Shown one piece after another: positions 38,001 through 46,743 of a stretch of 64,000 bases of DNA. The number at the start of each line of letters is the position of its first letter. Position 1 is the stretch's first letter. Below the pieces are notes generated by a model that did not search any database, had not been told where the DNA came from, and worked only from the letters and a program-made list of their open reading frames with translations. The stretch is taken from positions 6,081,001-6,145,000 of the forward strand of contig NC_134025.1 of the NCBI RefSeq assembly GCF_964204645.1. The letters are read 5' to 3'. The position numbers and the translations under genes were made by a program. Origin of the DNA: Tubulanus polymorphus (Eukaryota; Nemertea; Palaeonemertea; Tubulaniformes; Tubulanidae).

Positions 38001-41000
38001 CTATTCGATGATTTTAAGTATCACACATAAGATTTATAGAGAAGGTTTCAAGAAATACTTTACTTGGTAGTACCTTTCTCAGTGAGGTGAAAAAATCTAA
38101 TTTTATCCCCCAATAATCCAAGCATCTATACATTCATTAATTTGATGAATACAACATCATCAATCTGATAAAATGAATTGGAAAATTCTTTCTACAGATG
38201 TTTAAGACACGTAAATTGCTTCTTGGGTTTACGTACCTATATATGACACGATATTTGTAATATATGAAACGCCCATTTTAAAATCGAGGTAACGTTTCGA
38301 TATGATACAAGTATCATTGCTTTGATGAATTAAGATTATCATTATCAAATCAACTACGAGGTACAAGCAAAACACGCCTGGTAAGCTAATTAGTTCATCG
38401 CGAATAGCTATTGTCATTATGTGGGATTCACATAGCAATTCATTTGTTTGCAATTAGTGTCATGAACGCCGTGGTAATTTGGGTTAATAATGAAGTTTTC
38501 ATCAATTTTGACAGACACAATAATTCATGTTTTCCCGTCGCGGTGTCGGATTTCCGTGTTGTTCGGATAGCCGGACTATAATCTGCGCCCGGGACGCCCG
38601 TAGGCCAGTGTTGCCGTCACCCTTGGTTTGGTTAACTCGGTAACAACGCAGCTAGAAACGACAGCGACTCAATCTTGTGGAGCGAATTTTATTTTTCAGA
38701 TAATTTGCAGAGGAGGCACTGTTCTATTGAAGAGGAGTGCTTATGATACGCATATCACGCAGTACTTTTTTAATGAAATAAGTAAAAGCTTTATAGAATT
38801 ACTTTATCAATGTTGTGCGTCAGATTTTGCCAGCTACGTAATCATCAACAGGATGTGCCGACCACAACGACATTGAAACTATATTAGAGTGTTTCATCAA
38901 ACACGTTCGCTAATATACTCAAAAATACAATTAATTAGCTTCCAATTTGAGAGTTACTGCGCTTGAGAAACGTGATATCAATTCACTAATTCGTCATTGT
39001 TTGAAAGCATTTCGGCTTCAGTTTATATAAGAGACGCGACGTGTCCGCGTCAAGCAAAGCTATTAAAATCTATGATTTCAAAGTGAAACGCATTAATACA
39101 ATCACGTCCGTCCATTAATACGATTCGATTATGGGCGCGCGCGTGTTTTGTGACCAAACACCTGCTTATGGGAGTCATGTTCAAATTAAACAAATTGATT
39201 CTTATCACTGCCAGTGTGATGGGCATAATAATTTGATAAAAGTCGATGATAAAATCGTCGTCGATTGGCTCATGAAAACCGAAATATGTGCACGATTGAG
39301 AAAATGCGATTGTCGTATCAATAAAATGGCGTTTATGAGGTGAAACTACACAAAAATGATATTGGAATTAGCGCCAAGAAATACATTGATAGCAACGTTT
39401 CACTGAACATGAATGAAATTGCATTTGAATTAAGGTTTGAACAGGAATCGAATTTCCCAACTATATACTTCGATTTAAACAAAAAATTCTGTAAATGCCC
39501 ATCACGCAAATATGTACATTTCCGTTTTCAAAATCAAACCCCCGTTTCGATCCCGGCTGGTGTGCTGGGTTTGTAAGAGACACCAAATATAAAGAAAATA
39601 ATCAAACGAAATCTACCAATCAAACAAATAACAGCGTCAGTCCCTATATTCTAAGATCAAAACAACTTTTCGAATCTAAATTTTTCTTCTGCATGGTTTT
39701 GTTTTGTTTTGATTGATTAAGTTTGATTCTGCGACCTAGTTTAACCAATTTCTAGTTCAGGGCAGCTTTCATTTAGTTGAAGACAAGTTCGTTTGTCGGC
39801 AAAAATCCTTCTCAACTCGAGGAGTAATAACGAACCATCTGGTCCAGCTGAGATTCAACGATAAGTACTCATAACTAAGTATTGTGTAAAAACTGCCTCT
39901 GGGTTCGAAATGTGGACAGATTTCGCGAGGGTGTTTACCCCGAAGACAGCCGTCTCAGTCCACGTGTCCCACAACTAGGGGCCTGTTGATCCCCGTCAGA
40001 GGACCTGCTGTATTCACGCTGTGGCAGAAACTACCTTTGTCACAAATCCAGATAAATTAAAAGCTAAGTAATTGATAATTATCAACGGTGATTCGAATTG
40101 TGGCGACATATGTTGTCGAAACTGAAGTCAGACTCCAGAAACCAAATCGGAAGTCAGTTTGTTGCCCGGATGAACGAATAGATCGAGACCAAGAAGATCA
40201 ATGTCGCACCAGGGGGCGCGTTTTATTCAATCAAGGCTACTTAAGATTATGGTGGGTTTTTTGAAATTGAGCGACCGCACTGATCAATAGAAAAAAAGAA
40301 ATTTTAATCACGAAATGAAGGGTCCGCTCACTGTTACGCCTTCTAATTACACAAAATCAATTCTTGCGCGAAAGTTAAGGAGAAATTAATCCTTCAATCA
40401 ATTTAGAATGATCTTGCTGCGAATAGATTTGAATAGCAAGCGTAGACCTTTGGAGCATTAAGACATTTGCAATCACGTTCAATGGTTTTTTTGAAATACG
40501 ATTTGATCTTATTTTATTACTATGTCATTCTTTTGAAAACTACATTAACCAACAAAACTGAAAAGGTTACCGAGATGTTTGTGGTTTTGGTGCTAGTTGA
40601 ACAGGCGTAACTTGGAATCTAAGGGCAGCTATCAGAGGAACTTTGGTGGCCTTAAAACGAATCGAATTGAAACTGGGCTGGAATCCTTTAGCCTTCCATT
40701 CACTAGTGATGCAACTCGCCCCCAAATAAGAATAAGCCTGGTCTCGAAAAGTATGTGTCTGTTAAGGCCGGTCAGTCAGACTAAATTTGATACTGCATGG
40801 AATCCGATCTGCATCTGGCTATTAATAGATTCGGTAAAACTTTGTTTCCATGATCGCATCTTCACATATTGTCCACTTGCACCTGTGGTGACCATGACTC
40901 GTGAACTATCAACTCGTATTTGATTTCAAAGCGGACAAATTTCCGTTTAATTGTCTATAATTATGAAAATGTTTGCGCAGATTCGACAAACAAGTTGATA

Positions 41001-42059
41001 CAAGGAAGGAGCCGATGTGGTTTCGAGCCGCAACAGTGTAATTACCAACCGAAATAAAACCATCCCGCATACGGACACCTCCCACCAGTAAATTGGTAAT
41101 TATAGCCCATAATGGCCGGAACGGCGCTGTCCTACGGGAGCTTCGGGGCAGGGCAGTTCGCGACTGTTTGGAGTTTGACATCCCGACAGCGATAATGCTT
41201 AACCGTTGGCAATATGAAAGCTGACCAGCAGCCGCGATGTTAACCGCGATATTGGCGAAAGATCTGAAGTCACGTCACGGACTTCGCCCTAAATGGCTTT
41301 TAGTCATAGCATTTGTTTGAATTACTAAGATAATGCAACAAATACCCGTATAATTATCTAATCTATAAATCATAGAAATATTGAAATAAAATACCAATAC
41401 TTCGACTCCCGATAGAGTTTAGTAGTTCCATTTAAAATGTGATAATCGAAAAGACTCGTTTAAACTATCGTAAGTTTTAAGTAGGAAATGATACATAACA
41501 GTTATCTAATAAAATTAGAAAAAAAATACATACGTTGAAGTTTTGGTGGTTTGTATCTAGTGCAGTTTAACCAGGAGTAATACACATCTTGACCGTCTAA
41601 ATTTTGTTCAACCAAACGCTTGACATCAATTTCTTCAGCATTATCAAACTCGTCAATTTCATCGTCATTTTTCGCATTGTCCTTTTGCTCGCATCCTGAT
41701 ACGTTGTTACTATAATTCGACTGTTCCGATGAATAGTTTCGCTCCGGCCTCAAAATGTCCTCGATATTGAAACCCATTTTACCGCGGTGACAGTTCGTTT
41801 TTTGACTGTTGGAAACTCTTCGGTAATTCATAGAACCGCTGTTGTTTTGCCGAATTATCTGCTGATGACTAGTTTGATCTGCCGAAAATTCTTTAGAAAA
41901 TTGTCCTGTCAGGTAATTCCTGCTATACGGCCAAAGCAAAGGGCTACATGCCTGTTGTTGCCCGTCTATCGTAGATAGTTGAGCCGCGTACATATAATAA
42001 TAGCTGGGGTACCAGATAGAAGGCAGTTGAGGAACTCTGTATTCCATTCTTTCAGCCAT
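35091..42059 (-). CDS. msxlx: Msx-like-X homeobox transcription factor (Msxlx)
   Basis: A nuclear homeodomain protein. Three coding exons (41534-42059, 37589-37764 and 35091-35318) join in phase to give 309 aa. Each junction has good signals: GTATGT and GTAAGT donors, TTTTCAG-type acceptors. Residues 97-103 are FNIEDIL, a perfect eh1 (FxIxxIL) Groucho-binding motif. The homeodomain spans 191-250 and begins GRNPRVPFTQHQV. It contains RYLSSMDVASLSATLDLTETR and ends VKIWFQNRRARERRERD. The NPRVPF arm and TETRVKIWFQNRRARERR are what I know as Msxlx features; true Msx has NRRAKAKR. The second intron cuts the homeodomain between positions 44 and 45. The exon-1 N terminus is rich in Tyr, Trp and Gln. 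Msxlx is linked to nkx2.1 in several invertebrates, as here. Intron 2 carries a recent palindromic insertion. Confidence 0.88.
35889..36167. mobile_element. Young palindromic retroelement-like insertion with 12-bp target duplication
   Basis: Positions 35928-36041 and 36051-36164 are exact reverse complements of each other: 114 bp, no mismatch, with a 9-base spacer. The insertion is flanked by the direct repeat TTCACCGGGCTC at 35877-35888 and 36168-36179, which defines its limits and shows a real integration. A unique 39-bp segment (35889-35927) lies on the left only. Each arm contains CTGATGA, then a six-pair stem GGCTAA/TTAGCC, then GAAAC, which is like a hammerhead ribozyme core. No coding capacity is present. 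The element lies in msxlx intron 2. Penelope-like elements are known for inverted partial copies, variable target duplications and hammerhead motifs, so that class is my best guess, not a proven one. Confidence 0.8.
37765..41533. other. msxlx intron 1
   Basis: A 3.8-kb intron bounded by GTATGT (donor) and TTGTCAATCAG (acceptor). I see no exon of another gene inside it. Open frames such as 38628-38876, 39131-39343 and 40597-40923 show no recognisable domain. Confidence 0.6.
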
Positions 42060-42260
42060 CCCGTCACGTCTCCTTGATAATTAACTTATAAAACCCACAA
42101 GCAAAGTGATGCTGAATTTATACGGGGCCAAACTGTGACATCACGCTCCTCCTCATTTCTAATTAATTCATAAAATATTGGCAGAAATAGTCAGTTTGCG
42201 CATGTGTGCTAGCGTTTGCCTGCTGGTGGTTTGAACACGCGCATGCGCCAGGACAACCAT
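42060..42260 (-). promoter_or_regulatory. msxlx proximal promoter
   Basis: A TATAAA box lies on the minus strand at 42117-42122, 58 bp before the ATG, compatible with a 5' UTR of about 30 nt. A second TTTATAAG at about 42085-42092 is too near the ATG to serve it. A perfect NRF1-type palindrome, CGCGCATGCGCC, is at 42238-42249. Confidence 0.45.
42238..42249. promoter_or_regulatory. NRF1-type palindrome upstream of msxlx
   Basis: CGCGCATGCGCC, 179 bp upstream of the msxlx ATG. It holds the same 10-base palindrome, GCGCATGCGC, as the nkx2.1 promoter at 25952-25963. A half-site, TTGCGCATG, lies about 40 bp nearer the gene. Confidence 0.55.
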
Positions 42261-42269
42261 TTACAGTCT

Positions 42270-44400
42270 TGATGAAGGGCGCACCTGAGACAGCGGAAAC
42301 CCCACTGTGTATTCCAATGTCAGCTATTATGATACAGACAACAGAAGAGCAGTTTAATTAAGGAAATTCAACTATTAAAGCTCAGTTAACTAATCATTTT
42401 CTTTTGAGGATAACATCACACATAGATCTAGTAGCGAGGATTTATCATCATGTTCACTGAGCTGAATTAGTAACGGTGGGGGAGAGAGTGGGAGTACGTA
42501 CTGCATTAATCGATGTCCGTCCCCTTTTCATCCTTCATAGTTTTATGTTCATGGAACAATCTGTTTGTTAAATCTAGTTAATGAAGAACTCAAAGACTTG
42601 GAAAATCGTTTAAAAACGACTACCCAAAATTTGTTTCAATGCTTATACCTTTAGCTTTGTAGTGAAACAGATAACCTCGTCTATACTAGGTTTCTTAGAC
42701 TCACTTCTGACTGAACCTGCTGGTTCAGCAGATCGTGGAATAAAATTTGTATGAGAGCAGATTTTGAAAACGTAATTTGCTAAACAAAAACAAGTCACGA
42801 AAGAGGCCTTCACTGGCAATTCCGATTTGATTTGAAACCAAATGCGAGTAGTGTAATTGAAAGAACATTTTTTTTTATTTCAGGAGAATATAACAAATGA
42901 TTTGAAAACATCATCCAAGCATGTATACAAACTTTCTCGTCCCCCCTGGAAGTAGCTTTTGATTAATATAGGCTTTTTTGAAAATTTAAAAACCGATAAT
43001 CAAACACCACATATTGCTAATCAGAAAAAACAACTTTTAGTTAACATTAGAAAGAAACTGCTCAATTAAGAAACTCCTTGCGCAACTTGTTAATAATCAT
43101 TGCCCGCTGCAATTATTAGCCGTCATATTTCGGAACTCAAATTACACGCAATTTAACACTGCGCAGTCGTGTGTCAATCGTCGTTCCATGTCATCTGATC
43201 CGCGTTTTCCTGCCACCCCAAGGGCTACTGTAAATAAGAAATTTGGGATAAAACGATGAGCAAGATTAGCTTAACTATGGTGATATTGAAACTGGCGGCT
43301 GCTGTCCACAGGCGCAAAGCATCAATTATAATTGTTTAAACGGATAGAACATATATATTCAAGAAATTGCTTGTTATCAAAGAAGGCATTCATTATATTT
43401 GTCGGATCCTCAGGCGGTGAAAACAAACAGTCTTAGTCCGAATTTCTTTTTTAAAGTAAATCAGTGTCATGCGGCACGTGTGTCGATGCGGCATTCATTC
43501 CACCTGGGTTGATGTTTTCAAATATCTTTGACCAAAAATGATTGATATAGAAAAAAAGTTGAGTTGATAATCGGTTGGTCATCAACTATAAATTGAGGAG
43601 TAAATTCAGGTCGGCATAGCATAAATAACTGCATTTAATTTGGTGGTTATCTGTAGAATCTTTTTTGATCCTCGGTAATTTTTCGCTTGGCTTTTTGTTC
43701 AAACCCGAATCCTGAAATCCGATAACTCTCCCCAAATACATATCTAAAATGAAAACAACAATATAAAGGTGCTATTAGATAACTTTTTATTATATGAAAA
43801 GATGCGGAATTTTCTATTTGTAAATTATCAATGATATTTTAATATCCATTAAGCATCTCAGAAGTAAGAGAAAACATAAGAACTATATAATATATGATAT
43901 AATGAAAAAATGTTTTAAGTTTCGAAAGGTTAAACAGTTAACAAAATATCAGTGCCTAAACATGTGCGCGATAGTGCGCGCGGTTTTTCGGTATAAATTC
44001 ACCCCGATGATAATCATTTATTTGTATAGATTGATTTCATCAGAGAAACGTTTTTACAGCAATTCTTCTCCCAGAAAATAACCTCTATATAGCAAGCGCT
44101 AGCAGATCATCACTGAATGATATGCCCCCTCCCCCCTTTGTTGAAATATCAAACACCAACGGAATTGGTTTATGGAAGATTTATCGAGAAAAATACATGA
44201 TATATAAATGCATAGCAAAAGATTACGATGTGTAAGCGTTAGGCATAGAGCAAACATTTCAGTACAAAATGAATGAGTTGGTTGAACCAAATGTATATAG
44301 ATTCGGTTTATGTACGAATAGAGATAAATTTATTGACATATGGAGTTCACCATATATCTTCGGTAGCAACCAGATCTACTGCGCAGTAACGGTCGTTTCT
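42270..44400. other. Intergenic stretch between msxlx and the MS4A-like gene
   Basis: No supported coding exon. A minus-strand AATAAA at 44329-44334, about 90 bp beyond the stop of the MS4A-like gene, is its likely polyadenylation signal. Otherwise I see nothing. Confidence 0.45.
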
Positions 44401-44422
44401 TTCAAAAGAAACATTTCATTAC

Positions 44423-45124
44423 TTAGAATGCTCGGTTACTTCTGCGGGCGCAGCAAGTCGCTTTGCAACAGAAAGCCGACTGCACGATCGAAGTGATGAA
44501 CTCGGTGAGAAACAGGAGCGTATCGATCACCAAAAGGACCGTGATCAATTGGTGTCGATCGCAGGTTATGTACCGCATATTCTCAACTACACTGTTGATG
44601 ATGGTGGCCGTAGATTTTTCAATTTCGCCGTTGACATCTATATCCTCCATTTCGCTGAACTTCTTGCAAAGGACATCGTGAAAAGTGCCAATAGACACGG
44701 CAAACGAGGCTGCAATCAGCAGAGACACGAACGAACTTATGGAAGAGATGATGCTGAACACCATGCTCGTGACAATGAAGCCCTTGCCCTGGACCTTTCT
44801 CTTTGCAGCAGCAACGGCAAACGCTCCAGCCAAGATGAACCACAAAGGACACCAGAAATTGTAGAAGTAGTAGTTGATCATGCTCATGCTGATTTCGAGG
44901 ATGCCAATAAACAGCGAAATGACACCGATAGCTATCTGGACAGCACCACAGCCGTGTAATCCCGAATTGACAGCTGGAGACCTTGTTTGCGCGGATAGGA
45001 CAGGCGGTTGGTACCCCGCAGTATAGACGGTCATAGGAGGAACCGGATAAGAAGGTGGTGGCTGCGTCCATGCTGGTGGCACTTCAGCGTGCACTAAATC
45101 AACTTTGTCTCCATCAGATGCCAT
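44423..45124 (-). CDS. MS4A/CD20-like four-transmembrane protein
   Basis: A membrane protein of 233 aa encoded in one coding exon. The N-terminal cytoplasmic segment is proline-rich and contains PPSY at residues 23-26, a PPxY motif that could bind WW domains such as those of Nedd4-type ligases. Four hydrophobic spans lie at about 60-83, 89-107, 115-146 and 192-216. The larger loop (about 147-190) falls between spans 3 and 4. The G-x-x-Q-I-x-x-G-x-x-x-L-x-x-G pattern in span 1 and the FWCPLWFILAG span 2 are typical of the MS4A (CD20-like) family. A cysteine cluster (C219, C220, C224, C225) follows span 4 and could be palmitoylated. MS4A proteins act as channel-like or chaperone-like partners of receptors; the role of this one is unknown. 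A noncoding first exon is visible upstream. Confidence 0.8.
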   Translation of the reverse strand: MASDGDKVDLVHAEVPPAWTQPPPSYPVPPMTVYTAGYQPPVLSAQTRSPAVNSGLHGCGAVQIAIGVISLFIGILEISMSMINYYFYNFWCPLWFILAGAFAVAAAKRKVQGKGFIVTSMVFSIISSISSFVSLLIAASFAVSIGTFHDVLCKKFSEMEDIDVNGEIEKSTATIINSVVENMRYITCDRHQLITVLLVIDTLLFLTEFITSIVQSAFCCKATCCARRSNRAF

Positions 45125-45700
45125 TGTAGTAGTAGTATTAACCTGATAGAAATAAATGATAACGCATGAGTCAGTCAGGGTGACCTACTACCAACGAGTT
45201 ATTTTGTTGTGGTATGCACATTGTAGGCCACGCCATCTTATTAACCAATTTCCTTCTTCCCCACCAATCCTATACGTGATTATTATATATACTGGTTTAT
45301 CTATTAAATTCTTTGGGCAATTGTAATTTTCACTTTTTGCCTAAGTGCGTATAAAATGGCCTTCTTATATTCAGAATAGCAGCAATTTTCTTTTGACATG
45401 AAACATATTTACATATAATTATGGGTGTTTTACGTATACAAAATGGCAAGGTTCACACAAAATGGTCCATTCAAATACTGTAATTTCATCATCTAGTCTG
45501 AATTTACTAGAAAATCAATCACCGAATGAAACTGTGTTTTGATACAGCTTCGAGAGAAGGTTACGTAATGATACATTTATACACAACTAAAACTCACCTT
45601 GTCTCCGTTTAGCGTTTTTCGAGACGTCAGACGTTTAGACAGACGTTGTTGGCGAGCTGGTTGGTATACTGCGTTGTTGCATGTAAGGTATGGTGAAAAT
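45125..45700 (-). promoter_or_regulatory. 5' UTR intron, noncoding first exon and promoter of the MS4A-like gene
   Basis: An acceptor (TTTCTATCAG) lies just before 45142, 18 bases above the ATG. A matching donor, ACAAG/GTGAG, lies at 45598. This gives a 455-bp intron in the 5' UTR. The first exon starts somewhere beyond 45650; a CRE-like TGACGTCT lies near its donor. The exact transcription start cannot be seen. Confidence 0.5.
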
Positions 45701-45959
45701 ACCAAATCAATGGGGCGCTGTATAACGCCAGCTTAGCTATTGCGCACAGCTTGTAAAGCCTCCGATATGCGCACACTACTCTTGATCGAGTCTAGTATAT
45801 CTATTCAATCGTCACTTCTTTTTATTTTCTGTATGAGAGAGCTCGTTTATCGTGTAGTGTCTTTTATTCGGTTTACAAGAATCATTCAAATAGACCTATA
45901 TGCCTTGAATTTATAAAGTAATAAGTATAATCTAAAGGGATAATTATCTGCTAGTAAAT

Positions 45960-46260
45960 CAGGGCCCGAGAACTGAGGGAACCGAGAGGGGTTGTGGGGC
46001 TGCAGGGACTGATGTCCTCCCCTTTTTTCCTGATCGACGTCCTAAAATTCATTATGGTCTATTTGATCTGTTTGACCGTCAGAGTTTCGATCAATTCTCA
46101 ATGCCACTAATCTGATGTCTCAGAATGCACCAAATTATGTCTTGAAAATAGAAATTTCTCCCCGACCCCCGCATTTGGTCCCACGATTTTCGAACGCCTC
46201 GTGCTTGGGGGACTCGGTCTTAAAACCCCCACACCTCGAAATTGCGTCCGTAGGCCCTGT
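45960..46260. mobile_element. Candidate 300-bp MITE
   Basis: The left edge CAGGGCCCGAG and the right edge, whose reverse complement is CAGGGCCTACGG, form short imperfect terminal inverted repeats beginning CAGGG, as in hAT elements. The interior is C-rich and G-rich, unlike its AT-rich surroundings, and contains no coding frame. No clear 8-bp target duplication is visible, so the call is tentative. Confidence 0.35.
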
Positions 46261-46743
46261 AAGTATCGGAAGAAAATCGGTCGCTTAAGGAGAAAATTTG
46301 TTTAATTCAAAAGATGAAGGAAAATGATATTTCTTAGAGTTAGTTATTAGAAGGATCTAAATAATTGGAACAAGTATTTTCATGCATTTAAAATAATAGG
46401 CTCGTAGCGTGAGGAACATGCGCATGGTTTCGTTTTTATATTGCTCGGAACGTATTGGGGCCTGGGCATCTGGGGCCCTTTCCCACAAAAATGTGAAAAT
46501 TCCATTAAACTTCCTCAGTATATTCCTTGTTAAGATAAAAGTGAGCACTCAACACTTCGGGCCTGATTTTTAAAACCACAGCTAATTCATAAGTATACAG
46601 TTTATTTCAACCTTAAAACAACTTTTTCACATAATTTATGTTAAATACATAACACATAAAGCAATTTCATGCGTTTATCACAGTATACTAAAATAAGGTA
46701 TACGCCGTAGTCTAGATCGAGTTGAAAATAATCAAAGGCAGTG

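Noticed and set aside
39530-39600. GTTTCGATCCC resembling a tRNA B box
   Set aside because: No A box lies at the expected distance upstream and no cloverleaf can be drawn. A single mismatch-bearing box is not enough.
44549-44959. 136-codon plus-strand frame across the MS4A-like gene
   Set aside because: It is the opposite-strand shadow of the real coding exon, which has the membrane spans and splice context.
45960-46268. 8-bp target duplication for the candidate MITE
   Set aside because: The flanks TAGTAAAT and TAAGTATC do not match, so no duplication is claimed.
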